Assembly: GCA_024123915.1 (NCBI GenBank)
Contig: CP099650.1
Location: forward strand, 3,224,001 to 3,288,000
DNA from: Oxalobacteraceae bacterium OTU3CAMAD1
GTDB taxonomy: Bacteria > Pseudomonadota > Gammaproteobacteria > Burkholderiales > Burkholderiaceae_D
DNA length: 64,000 nt
Direction of reading: 5' to 3'
In this document: in pieces, positions 43,590 through 52,113 of the stretch
Position numbering within the stretch: the stretch's first letter is position 1
How the letters are laid out: each line of letters opens with the position of its first letter
Translations under genes and position numbers: made by a program
Notes under the pieces: model-generated
Told to the model about the DNA's origin: nothing
What the model saw: the letters and a program-made list of their open reading frames with translations, nothing else
Database searches by the model: none

Positions 43590-44483
43590 TTAGAGCGACT
43601 TTTTGAGCGGTTGCAAAACGCTGGCCACCACGATGTATGGCGTGGCCGGCTCTTCGAGCGCGCTGACCGTCACGCGCAGGCGCACCTCCTGGCCGTCGCG
43701 GCGCCAGGCGGTGACAACGTCGGTCCAGCTTTCCCTCTCCTTGACCGCTTGCAAAGCATCGGCCAACTGATCCTGCGGGTAGGGCGGCGGATGCAGCAGA
43801 CGCAAGTCGGCGCCGATCAGCTCGTCGCGCGTGAACTGGAACACGCTGCTGAACTTGTCGTTGACCGTGGCGATTTTGCCGCGCCGGTTCAGGGTCATGA
43901 TGATGGCGTGCTGGTCCACGGCGGCCAGCAGCCGGTGCGCATGATCCAGCTCCGTCTGCAGCGCCACCGTCTGCCGGTGCGCTTCCTCCAAACCATTGTA
44001 GGCGCGCAGCGAAGAGATCACCGTTGTGAACAGTTTGCGCGTGGTCAGGTCGGTCTTGCACCAAAAATCGTTGATGTCGTAGTCGAGGATGATGCTGTGC
44101 TCAAGCGCCTGTCCCGGCTGACCGGTGCGCAGCACGATGCGCACCAGCTGGTTATGCAGCGCGTCGCGGATCTGGCGCGCGACGTTGAGGCCGGCGTCGC
44201 TGGTTTCCATGATGACGTCCAGCAGCACCAGCGCGATGTCGGGCGTGTTGCGCAGGGTATTCAGGGCTTCCTCGCCGCTGTAGGCATGCAGGAAACTGAG
44301 CCGCCGTCCCAGGAAACACACATTACTGAGCGAGAACTTGGTGACCACGTGGACATCGACGTCGTCGTCCACGATCAGTACCCGCCATGGCGGTGGCGCC
44401 GACGACGCTCCCGCCTGCGGCGCGCCGATGGGTGCAACCTCGTCTTCTATCATCCAATCAGTGTCGTCATCATTCTGGTTCAT
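43590..44483 (-). CDS. Response regulator receiver plus PAS protein without output domain
   Basis: A 297-residue protein. A disordered N-terminus (1-32) precedes a receiver (33-155) with the acidic cluster Asp39-Asp41, phospho-acceptor Asp89 ('LLDVIMETSDAG'), 'IVLRTGQPG' and 'YDINDFWCKTDLTTRKLFTTVISSLRAY'. This receiver wording is that of DUF3369-type regulators, usually linked to HD-GYP or GGDEF outputs. Here only a PAS domain (about 180-290, 'RRGKIATVNDKFSSVFQFTRDELIGADLRLLHPP') follows. It may act by protein contact. It is flanked by elements A and B. Confidence 0.85.
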   Translation of the reverse strand: MNQNDDDTDWMIEDEVAPIGAPQAGASSAPPPWRVLIVDDDVDVHVVTKFSLSNVCFLGRRLSFLHAYSGEEALNTLRNTPDIALVLLDVIMETSDAGLNVARQIRDALHNQLVRIVLRTGQPGQALEHSIILDYDINDFWCKTDLTTRKLFTTVISSLRAYNGLEEAHRQTVALQTELDHAHRLLAAVDQHAIIMTLNRRGKIATVNDKFSSVFQFTRDELIGADLRLLHPPPYPQDQLADALQAVKERESWTDVVTAWRRDGQEVRLRVTVSALEEPATPYIVVASVLQPLKKSL

Positions 44484-44670
44484 GCATCAATCCCGAGGCG
44501 AGTCTAAGAAGGCCATGCGTACCTCCAGAGCCACACTATTCCTCACACGTACTTTTGTCAAAGGATTCCCCTGTACGTCGTGACATAGTTGTCTCCGACC
44601 CTACTTATGCACAGAAAAATATTTTTCAAGCAGCCTCAAAAAGCCTGGCCGTCAAAAAATTTGATGTTGT

Positions 44671-44802
44671 AAGTGATTGATTTTATTGGCTAAAAAATCT
44701 GCCTTCGGATTGGGCATTTTATTAAAACCCCCGCCGTTAAAGGCGTTATCGGCTGTCAAGTGGGGGTTATTCACAACCTTATCCACAGTTGGTGTGGATA
44801 TC
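44671..44802. repeat. 132-bp element B with DnaA-box-like motifs
   Basis: It contains TTATTCACA (44767) and TTATCCACA (44779), both matching the DnaA consensus TTATNCACA. An inverted TGTGGATAT follows at 44793, one mismatch from the complement. It is an ungapped, diverged relative of element A. It sits between the end of the membrane-protein gene and the start of the receiver-PAS gene. AT-rich flank at 44600-44670. Confidence 0.65.
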
Positions 44803-44815
44803 TGCGAAATCCGCT

Positions 44816-45205
44816 TTAAATACGCTGGCTTACCGCTGTTTCTTGAGAAACAGCGTAGGCCGCCCCCATCAACACCGCCCAGACCAGAACGGCATGCAGC
44901 GCCAGGGCGCCGCCGACGACTACGTCGGCCTGCTCGGCGGCCAGCGTCATGTAGGCCAGCAGGGCTATCGCCGGTGGCGTGCTGTAGGCTATCAGGCGCT
45001 GAGTGTGGTGAGGCGTACGCCTGGTCAGCATCCGGACCACCGTTCGGCCATCCGCCATCATCCATGTCAGCGCGCCGACCGTGAACAAAGCCCATCCCAG
45101 CATTTCAAAGCCCAGCAGGCCGACGACGTAAGCGAGCACCAATAAAATGCCGCTGAGCGGAAGAGGGCGGACTGCGGTGGCTGGCGTGGACTTTTTCATG
45201 ATCAT
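44816..45205 (-). CDS. Hypothetical small membrane protein
   Basis: A 129-residue protein with about four hydrophobic segments ('GILLVLAYVVGLLGFEMLGWALFTVGALTWMMAD', 'PPAIALLAYMTLAA', 'GGALALHAVLVWAVLMGAAYAVS'). No family is recognised. ATG at 45205 or 45199. It ends 14 bp from element B. Confidence 0.6.
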   Translation of the reverse strand: MIMKKSTPATAVRPLPLSGILLVLAYVVGLLGFEMLGWALFTVGALTWMMADGRTVVRMLTRRTPHHTQRLIAYSTPPAIALLAYMTLAAEQADVVVGGALALHAVLVWAVLMGAAYAVSQETAVSQRI

Positions 45206-45363
45206 ACTCGTTTGGCGGGGCAGGAGTTGTCAGAATACCGGCTCATGGCCTATTGGTATATTTTATTATATCTATGATTTTGATAGCAATTGCCATCGAG
45301 GGTGCCATGTGGCTGCCGGGAAAATCGCCTATGATGGCGCGTTGTTAATTTTTCTCTCGCTGT

Positions 45364-48300
45364 ATGACTTTTATGTTGCTGTCGCTACGTCGGCTAATGG
45401 TGTTGTTTGTGTTCGCGTCGGCAAATGCGATGGCGCTCGATGGCAAAGTTCCCCTGGACGAGCTGCATCACGACATTTGGACCGGCAAGGATGGCGCCCC
45501 GGCCCAGGTGTCGTCGATGGCGCAGTCCACCGACGGCTGGTTGTGGATCGGCAGCGTCGACGGCTTTTACCGTTTTGACGGCATGCGCTTCCGGCGCTTC
45601 GAGGCCTTGAACGGCGAGACCGCGCCCAAGCGTCCGGTGACCGCGCTGACGGCGTTGCGCGACGGCGATCTGCTGATCGGCTATCTGTTCGGCGGGCTCA
45701 GCCGCCTGCATCGCGGCCATATCACCCATTACCCTGGCATGGTGGGCAAGGCGCCGATAGGGCCCGTGACGAGCGCAACGACCGATGAGCGCGGCGAACT
45801 GTGGGTCGCCACCACCAGCGCGCTGCTGCAGCTGCGTGGCGGCGCCTGGCACAACGTCGGTCCCGAACTGGGTTTGCCAGCTGGCGAGGTGTCCAACGTG
45901 GTCGCCGACCAGTACGGACAAGTCTGGGTCGCCGTCGGCCATTCGCTGTATGTCAAGCCGGCCGGCGCCAGGAGCTTCGAGCACGTGCAGCGCCAGGACG
46001 TGCACACCGTCAACCTGATCGAATCGCCGGATGGACGGTTGTGGCAGGACATGCACGACCGGCTGATTCCGGTGCCGGCCCAGCACAGTGGCCCGCTGAA
46101 ACCGCGTCCGGCCTGGCTGGCGCAATCGCAGGGCCAGGAAAACGGCCTGTTCGACCGCGACGGCAATTTTTGGTCGCTGGCCTGTCCGGTCGGCGTCTGC
46201 CGGACCGATGGCGTGGGCGCCATGCCCAGCCGCCTGATGACCCCCAACGCCCGGCCTGGCCACAGGCTGGACCAGCCCTGGCAGCTCAGCAGCCTGACCG
46301 GCAACATCCTGTTCGAGGACCGGGATGGCAGCATCTGGATCGGCACCCAGGCCGGCGTGGAGCGGTTCCGCCACAACCGCCTGGCGCCGGTCAAGCTGGC
46401 CGGCGGCGGGCGCGCGTTCAAACTGGCGCGGGATGACTCCGGCCATGTACTGGCGCTGAGTCTGCCATCGGGGCAAGTGTGGCGCCTGCGGGCCGACGGC
46501 GCGCAAGCCATCGATGAACGCTTCCCGCCTGGCGATGTCGGCGCCATCGGCAACGCCCGCGACGGCGCCTTGCTGCTGGCCCGCCCGGACGCGATCGAGC
46601 GGCGCTATCCGGATCGTTCCGAGCGCATCGCCTATCCGCCCGACCCGCTCGACACCGGCGACCCTGTGGGCGTGGGACGGGTGTTCGACGATGGCGTCGG
46701 CTTGTGGGTGTCGATCTCGCGGCGCGGTATGTTCAGGCTGGTGGACGGCAAATGGACCAGCCAGGCCGATCTGGGCTTGCCGCCGGGCCGCTTCGTGGCC
46801 GATGCGGGCGCCGGCAAGGGAACGCTTTGGCTTTGCTACGATGACGGGACTATCGTGTATTTCGATAATGGCCGCTTCACGCGCTATCGCATGTCGGCCG
46901 ATAACGATATCGGCCCGTCCACCCATTTGCACGTCGCCGGCGACGAAGTCGTGGCCGGCGGCATCGGCGGCCTGGCGGTGTTGCGCGGCGGCGCGTTCCA
47001 TCGGTTGGTCGCCGCCGATCCCGATGTGCTTGCGGGTGTGACGGGCACCGTGGTGGGCGCCAACGGCGACCGCTGGCTCAACGGCAGCAAGGGCGTGGTC
47101 CACGTCAAGGCGGCCGACTGGAAGGCCGCAACGGCCGCGCCCGCGGTGCCGCTGAAATACGTGCTGTATGGCGTGCTGGACGGCTATCCCGGTTTTGCCG
47201 ATACCAGCACCCGCCGGTCCACGGCCCTGGGCGACGTCGACGGCCAGCTATGGTTTGTCGGCGCCACCGGGATGGTCCGGCTGGATACCACCAAATCCTA
47301 TCCGCCGCAGCATGCGCCGGAGGTGGTGGTCGAGACGCTGGTGGCCAAGGACAAGCGTTACCTGGACTTTTCGAAGACCGTGCGACTGGACTCGGGCACG
47401 ACCTCGTTCCGCATCGAGTTCACCGCCCTGAGCTACAGCATGCCGGAGATGGTGCGTTTCCGCTACCAGCTCGAGGGCGTCGACGCCGACTGGCAGGAAT
47501 CCGGCAGCCGGCGCGCCGTGTCGTACACCAACGTGGGACCGGGCGACTACCGCTTCCGCGTCGCCGCTGTCAACGAGGTGGGACAGTGGAACGAGCGGGA
47601 CACGTCGATCGCGCTGACCATTGTGCCGACGTTTAGACAAACGCCGCTGTTCTACGGCCTGTGCGCGCTGGCGGCAGCCGGCTTGCTGTATCTGTTGTAT
47701 CGGCTGTGGCTGCGGCAAGCGACGTTGCGCATCGCCGAGCGCATGGCCGAACGCGAACGCATCGCCCGCACCTTGCACGACACCTTTCTGCAAAGCGTGC
47801 AGGGGCTGGTGCTGGGCTTCCAGAACGCGATGAGCGCACTGCCGGGCGACTCGTCCACCCGCGCCAGGCTGGAGCGCATGCTGCTGCTGGCCGACCGTGT
47901 GATCGAGGAAGGGCGCGACGAGGTGCAGGACCTGCGTTCGAGCGCGATGAGCGACGGCGATCCCGTTCGCGGGCTCACGATCGTCGGCGAGGTGCTGCAG
48001 GAGAGCCACCACAGCGTCTTCAGCCTGCGCCGGGAGGGCGAGCCGGTGGACTTGACGGAAGAGGTGAGCTGCGAGGTCTACAGCATCGGCCGGGAGGCGC
48101 TGATGAACGCATTCCGCCACGCCGGCGCGAAATCGATCCAGGCGACCTTGAGCTACGGCGCCGACCGGTTTGTCCTGCAAGTGGCCGATGATGGCAAGGG
48201 CATTCCCGCCGAGATTCTGGCCAGCGGCAAGCGCGCCGGCCATTGGGGTTTGCCGGGCATGGCGGAGCGTGCCGCGCGCATCGGCGCCACGCTGGCGATC

Positions 48301-48411
48301 GACAGCCCATTGATCGGCACGCGCGTGACGCTGACAATTCCCGCCGCGCTGGCCTATGTCGGCCAGTCGCGGTGGAAGCGGCTCGTGCGGCGGTTGACGC
48401 GGCGCGGTTAA
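45364..48411 (+). CDS. Periplasmic beta-propeller (reg_prop/Y_Y_Y) sensor histidine kinase
   Basis: A 1015-residue membrane sensor. The signal peptide is at 1-25 ('FVFASANAMA'). Two-component propeller repeats ('DGWLWIGSVDGFYRFDGMRF', 'DRDGSIWIGTQAGVERFRHN') span about 35-660. A Y_Y_Y domain follows at about 690-755 ('FRIEFTALSYSMPEMVRFRYQLEGVDADWQESGSRRAVSYTNVGPGDYRFRVAA'), then one TM helix at about 763-783. The HisKA_3 H-box 'RIARTLHDTFLQS' has His805, and the HATPase has Asn915 and 'DDGKGIP'/'GHWGLPGMAERA'. HisKA_3 kinases pair with NarL-type regulators, and none is adjacent. It senses an unknown periplasmic ligand. No HTH-AraC tail, unlike Bacteroidetes hybrids. Confidence 0.9.
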   Translation: MTFMLLSLRRLMVLFVFASANAMALDGKVPLDELHHDIWTGKDGAPAQVSSMAQSTDGWLWIGSVDGFYRFDGMRFRRFEALNGETAPKRPVTALTALRDGDLLIGYLFGGLSRLHRGHITHYPGMVGKAPIGPVTSATTDERGELWVATTSALLQLRGGAWHNVGPELGLPAGEVSNVVADQYGQVWVAVGHSLYVKPAGARSFEHVQRQDVHTVNLIESPDGRLWQDMHDRLIPVPAQHSGPLKPRPAWLAQSQGQENGLFDRDGNFWSLACPVGVCRTDGVGAMPSRLMTPNARPGHRLDQPWQLSSLTGNILFEDRDGSIWIGTQAGVERFRHNRLAPVKLAGGGRAFKLARDDSGHVLALSLPSGQVWRLRADGAQAIDERFPPGDVGAIGNARDGALLLARPDAIERRYPDRSERIAYPPDPLDTGDPVGVGRVFDDGVGLWVSISRRGMFRLVDGKWTSQADLGLPPGRFVADAGAGKGTLWLCYDDGTIVYFDNGRFTRYRMSADNDIGPSTHLHVAGDEVVAGGIGGLAVLRGGAFHRLVAADPDVLAGVTGTVVGANGDRWLNGSKGVVHVKAADWKAATAAPAVPLKYVLYGVLDGYPGFADTSTRRSTALGDVDGQLWFVGATGMVRLDTTKSYPPQHAPEVVVETLVAKDKRYLDFSKTVRLDSGTTSFRIEFTALSYSMPEMVRFRYQLEGVDADWQESGSRRAVSYTNVGPGDYRFRVAAVNEVGQWNERDTSIALTIVPTFRQTPLFYGLCALAAAGLLYLLYRLWLRQATLRIAERMAERERIARTLHDTFLQSVQGLVLGFQNAMSALPGDSSTRARLERMLLLADRVIEEGRDEVQDLRSSAMSDGDPVRGLTIVGEVLQESHHSVFSLRREGEPVDLTEEVSCEVYSIGREALMNAFRHAGAKSIQATLSYGADRFVLQVADDGKGIPAEILASGKRAGHWGLPGMAERAARIGATLAIDSPLIGTRVTLTIPAALAYVGQSRWKRLVRRLTRRG

Positions 48412-48444
48412 GCAAGCGCCGCCGCGCGGTGACGCTGAACGCGG

Positions 48445-48858
48445 CTAAGCGGCCGGCGCCGTGCCGATTGCGGCCAGCAGCTTGCGCACGGCGCCGTGCG
48501 CCATCACCACTTCCGGCGCGTCGTGCAGCAAGGCGTTGTACTTGGCGCGGAAGGCCATGTCGCCTTCCTCGGACGGGCCGATCAGCGCCTCCACCGCGCG
48601 GCGGAACACCAGCGCGTCGGCGGCGGCGATGGATTCGGGTTCGTCGAGCCGCTCATCCATCTGCGCCATCAGGCCGGACAGTTTTTGCAGCCAGGCGAAA
48701 TGCGGATGGTTGGTCACCAGCTGCAACAGCTCGAGCGGACTGCCGACGGCGCCGAAGTACTGGGTTTCAATGTGCAGCAATTGCTTGTGCAGGTCGCGCA
48801 ATCCGCGCGCCAGCGCGGTCAGCTGCGCGCGTTGCGCGGCGTCGTCCGGTGTGGTCAT
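48445..48858 (-). CDS. Conserved-looking hypothetical helical protein
   Basis: A 137-residue, soluble, predicted all-helical protein ('LARGLRDLHKQLLHIETQYFGAVGSPLELLQLVTNHPHFAWLQKLSGLMAQMDERLDEPE...GDMAFRAKYNALLHDAPEVVMAHGAVRKLL'). The pattern suggests a real gene; no function can be assigned. Convergent with the sensor kinase. Confidence 0.65.
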   Translation of the reverse strand: MTTPDDAAQRAQLTALARGLRDLHKQLLHIETQYFGAVGSPLELLQLVTNHPHFAWLQKLSGLMAQMDERLDEPESIAAADALVFRRAVEALIGPSEEGDMAFRAKYNALLHDAPEVVMAHGAVRKLLAAIGTAPAA

Positions 48859-48998
48859 GTCAGGTCCGATATGTTGATGTTCAGCGGCCAGCTTAGCAGA
48901 CTTGCCCCGTCGCCGGAGCCTACATTTAGATAGTGGTGTTCGCCCCGTCCAGCGCCTAACATGACCGTTCTCCTTTACACACTATGGAAGCCATCATG

Positions 48999-49682
48999 AT
49001 GAACCCGAAACTCGAAGTCCTGACCCCGACTAACTGCCAGCTGATCTTCATCGACCAGCAGCCGCAGATGGCTTTCGGTGTGCAGTCGATGGACCGCCAA
49101 GTACTGAAGAACAATACCGTCGCGCTGGCCAAAGCGGCCAAGATCTTCAACATTCCGACCATCCTCACCACCGTCGAAACCGAATCGTTCTCGGGTCATA
49201 CCTATCCGGAACTGCTGGACGTGTTCCCGGGCAAGGATATCCTGGAACGCACGTCGATGAACTCGTGGGACGACCAGAAAGTGCGCGACGCGCTGGCCGC
49301 CAACGGCAAGAAGAAGGTGATCGTTTCGGGTTTGTGGACCGAGGTGTGCAACAACAGTTTCGCGCTGTGCGCGATGCTTGAAGGCGGCTACGAGATTTAC
49401 ATGGTGGCCGATGCGTCGGGCGGCACGACGAAGGACGCGCATGACTTTGCGATGCAGCGCATGATCCAGGCCGGCGTGGTGCCGGTGACCTGGCAACAAG
49501 TCATGCTGGAATGGCAGCGCGATTGGGCGCACCGCGAGACGTATGATGCGGTGATGGCCGTGGTGCGCGAGCACTCGGGCGCGTACGGCATGGGCGTCGA
49601 TTACGCTTACACGATGGTGCACAAGGCGGCGCCACGCACCACCAGCGACCACAAGACGCTGGCGCCAATCGCGGCCAAATAA
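48999..49682 (+). CDS. Isochorismatase-family hydrolase (YcaC-like)
   Basis: A cysteine hydrolase of about 227 residues. It starts 'MNPKLEVLTPTNCQLIFIDQQPQMAF' with the catalytic Asp in 'IDQQ'. The nucleophile region is 'VIVSGLWTEVCNNSFALCAMLEGGYEIYMVADASGG', with Cys in 'TEVC', and the C-terminus fits YcaC relatives. Three ATGs compete (48984, 48996, 48999); the GGAAG at 48986-48990 favours 48996 or 48999. Substrate unknown. Confidence 0.87.
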   Translation: MNPKLEVLTPTNCQLIFIDQQPQMAFGVQSMDRQVLKNNTVALAKAAKIFNIPTILTTVETESFSGHTYPELLDVFPGKDILERTSMNSWDDQKVRDALAANGKKKVIVSGLWTEVCNNSFALCAMLEGGYEIYMVADASGGTTKDAHDFAMQRMIQAGVVPVTWQQVMLEWQRDWAHRETYDAVMAVVREHSGAYGMGVDYAYTMVHKAAPRTTSDHKTLAPIAAK

Positions 49683-49701
49683 GAAGATTTACTGCAGAGG
49701 C

Positions 49702-49796
49702 ACGTAGGGCGGATTAGGCTAAGCCGTAATCCGCCATGCACGCGCCGCCGATTGCTCATGCATGGCGGATTACGCTTCGCTAATCCGCCCTACGTG
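49702..49796. repeat. BIME-like palindromic repeat, copy 5
   Basis: Same arms as copy 2, with core GCGCCGCCGATTGCTCAT. It lies between convergent genes (hydrolase and NarL regulator). Confidence 0.9.
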
Positions 49797-49823
49797 TCTC
49801 CGTTGGAATCTTTGATTTATAGG

Positions 49824-50447
49824 TCAGAAGACGCTCAGCAGGCCACGGCGTGCCGCCACTGTTGCCGCCTCGGTCCGGCTAGCAACATTCAGCTTGGCCA
49901 AAATATTATTGACGTGGAACTTCACCGTGCCCACCTCGATCGCCGCACTACGCGCGATCATCTTGTTGCTCTTGCCGCTAGCCAGATGCGCCAGTATCTC
50001 CAGCTCCCTGCGCGACAACCTGGTCGTCTCGGCACGCTCGGCCAGCTTGCCCGCCACCTCCGCCGGCAAGAACTTCTGTCCCGCAGCCACCGCCTTGATG
50101 CACGTGGCGAGCTGTTCCGAACCGCTATCCTTCAACAGGTAAGCCATCGCCCCTGCCCGCAAGCCGCGAAACACATCCTCATCCCCCTGATAAGTCGTCA
50201 GGATAATAATGCGCGCCTGCGCATCGAATTCGCGGATATGCCCGATGGCGTCGACGCCATGCATTTCCGGCATGCTCAAATCCATGATCACCACGTCCGG
50301 CCGGTGCTGCCGGTACAGCTCCACCGCCTGCAGGCCGTTGGCCGCCTGCGCCACCAGCCGGAACGCCGGCATCGAATTGATCAGGGCGCTAAGCCCGGCG
50401 AGAATGAGCGGATGATCGTCGGCGATCAGGATGGAGATGGTGTCCAT
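49824..50447 (-). CDS. NarL/FixJ-type response regulator
   Basis: A 207-residue regulator. The receiver has Asp10, Asp11, phospho-acceptor Asp56 ('VVIMDLSMPEMHG') and Lys in 'YLLKDSG'. The C-terminal LuxR HTH is 'LSRRELEILAHLASGKSNKMIARSAAIEVGTVKFHVNNILAKLNVASRTEAATVAARRGL'. It overlaps the upstream kinase by 22 nt, so the two are coupled. It is paralogous to the regulator at 62325. Confidence 0.93.
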   Translation of the reverse strand: MDTISILIADDHPLILAGLSALINSMPAFRLVAQAANGLQAVELYRQHRPDVVIMDLSMPEMHGVDAIGHIREFDAQARIIILTTYQGDEDVFRGLRAGAMAYLLKDSGSEQLATCIKAVAAGQKFLPAEVAGKLAERAETTRLSRRELEILAHLASGKSNKMIARSAAIEVGTVKFHVNNILAKLNVASRTEAATVAARRGLLSVF

Positions 50448-51274
50448 GTCGGATTTCCCTTCAGGCTGATGTGAAAAGCGGTGCCGTGCGGCTGGCGCGA
50501 GGTGCTCCAGATGCGCCCGCCGTGCGCGTGGATGATCGTGCGGCAGATCGACAGGCCCAGACCGGTGCCGCCCGGCTTGGTGGAGAACAGCGGATCGAAC
50601 AGCCGCTCGGCCAGCTTGGCGGAGACGCCGACGCCGTTGTCTTCCACGCTGATCCGCAAGGTGCCGGAGATGTCGGCCAGCGCCGAGCGCAGCTCCAGCT
50701 TGCGGGGGCGGTCGTGCACATCCTTCATCGCCTCGATGGCGTTGAGCACCAGATTCATCATCACTTGCTGAAGCTGCACGCGGTCCGCATACAGCTGATG
50801 TTCGCCCAGCGCGAGGCCGTCGCAGACTTCGATACTGTGCTTGTACAATTCCGCCCGCAACAGGCGCAGCACTTCGCGCAGCGCGTCGTCGACGGCGAAC
50901 AAGGTTGGAACGGGACTGGTCTTGCTCGACATGCCGCGAATGCTGCGGATGACGTCGCCGGCGGTCGCGCCGATATGCATGATCAGTTTCAAGGCGTCGC
51001 GCGCCTGCTCGGGCTGCGGCGGCTCTTGCGTCAGGGCGTTGAGGCCGACTTCGGCGTGCAGCACCATCGCCGCCAGCGGCTGGTTGACCTCGTGCGCAAT
51101 CGATGCGGCGAACTCGCCCATGGACGTGATGCGGGCCAGCCGTGCCAGTTCTTCCGTGGCATGCTGCAGCGCTTCCTCCGCTTGCAGCCGGCGCGCCTTC
51201 TCTTCCTGCAGGCGGCGGTACAGTTGCTCGTTATCGAGCGTCAATACCGCCGCGCTATCCATGGGCTTGGGCAT
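50426..51274 (-). CDS. Soluble sensor histidine kinase
   Basis: A 282-residue cytoplasmic kinase with no transmembrane segment. A coiled-coil (14-45) leads into the dimerisation domain with 'SMGEFAASIAHEVNQPLAAMVLHAEV' (His61), the FixL/NtrB-like wording. The HATPase domain has the N-box 'QVMMNLVLNAIEAM', 'EDNGVGVS' and 'PLFSTKPGGTGLGLSICRTIIHAHGG'. It lacks a PAS domain of its own, so signal input is unclear. Partner of the overlapping NarL regulator. Confidence 0.92.
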   Translation of the reverse strand: MPKPMDSAAVLTLDNEQLYRRLQEEKARRLQAEEALQHATEELARLARITSMGEFAASIAHEVNQPLAAMVLHAEVGLNALTQEPPQPEQARDALKLIMHIGATAGDVIRSIRGMSSKTSPVPTLFAVDDALREVLRLLRAELYKHSIEVCDGLALGEHQLYADRVQLQQVMMNLVLNAIEAMKDVHDRPRKLELRSALADISGTLRISVEDNGVGVSAKLAERLFDPLFSTKPGGTGLGLSICRTIIHAHGGRIWSTSRQPHGTAFHISLKGNPTWTPSPS

Positions 51275-51276
51275 CG

Positions 51277-51822
51277 TTACTTGGCGGACTGCGTTTGCGC
51301 CGCCAGGTGCTCGCCGATGAACCAGCTTTGCAGCTCGTTGCTGCGCACCACCTGGCTGACGATCAGGTCGTTGGTGCCGTCATCGCCGGCCTCGGCGGCC
51401 GCGCGCGCCAGCGGACGCGCTTCGACCAGGATGGTTTCGTGCGAGTCCAGCAGGCGGCTCAGTTGGGCCTGGGCCGATTCGCGGCCGCGCGGCGCGGTGC
51501 GCGAGATGGTCGACTCGTCGGCGATGTCCTGCGCCAGCGCGAAGGTCACGCCGCCCAGGGTCTGCACGCGCTCGGCGATGGCGTCCATGATCGCGACCTG
51601 TTCGGTGTAGTGCTTGTCGAACAGCAGGTGCAGCTGATGGAAGGTGGCGCCCGAGGTTTGCCAGTGTGCTTTCTTGTATGCATCACGCATGGCCATGGTG
51701 TGGGCCAGCAGGCGGTTCAGCGCGCGCACGCCTTGCGAGCGCACTTCCGCGCTCAGGCCGATGCGCACGTTGGCCAGCGCGCCGAAGTCTTGCAGGATGT
51801 CGGAGGATTTTTCGTTGCTCAT
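51277..51822 (-). CDS. dps: Dps-family DNA-binding ferritin-like protein
   Basis: A 181-residue four-helix protein. It contains 'NRLLAHTMAMRDAYKKAHWQTSGATFHQLHLLFDKHYTEQVAIMDAIAERVQTLGGV', in which the ferroxidase His and Asp (H-x-x-H-x-x-F-D-x-H) are conserved. Dps stores iron and shields DNA in stationary phase or peroxide stress. It stops 3 nt before the kinase start, so the three genes may form one unit under one promoter. Start ATG 51822. Confidence 0.92.
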   Translation of the reverse strand: MSNEKSSDILQDFGALANVRIGLSAEVRSQGVRALNRLLAHTMAMRDAYKKAHWQTSGATFHQLHLLFDKHYTEQVAIMDAIAERVQTLGGVTFALAQDIADESTISRTAPRGRESAQAQLSRLLDSHETILVEARPLARAAAEAGDDGTNDLIVSQVVRSNELQSWFIGEHLAAQTQSAK

Positions 51823-51862
51823 GATGTGCTTTCAATAGTCTGAATTCTGGCGTCGTCTGAAT

Positions 51863-51960
51863 CACGTAGGGCGGATTAGCGCAGCGTAATCGGCCATGCT
51901 TGCGCCGGCGGTGGCTCATCGATGGCCGATTACGGCGTTCCGCCTAATCCGCCCTACGTG
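51863..51960. repeat. BIME-like palindromic repeat, copy 6
   Basis: Same arms as copy 2, with the core in reverse orientation (GCGCCGGCGGTGGCTCAT). It lies in the roughly 290-bp gap upstream of dps and downstream of the hydrolase gene. Nothing else is recognised there. Confidence 0.9.
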
Positions 51961-52113
51961 TTTACGAGGTCTTTCAGCGGTTTCATTATCCGGCGCATGG
52001 CCGGATCGTCCCATATCCGAAAGGGTGACTCAGAACGTTCATTGGGGAGGGGGATGGATTACCCGATAGGGGTACTGGCGTGGCGCCGGCACCCTTATCG
52101 TCATGCACTACGC

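Noticed and set aside
50471-51610. A long plus-strand frame opposite the kinase and dps genes
   Set aside because: It is an antisense shadow of high-GC genes, with Arg/Gln/His-rich composition and no domain; the kinase and Dps motifs on the other strand are unambiguous.
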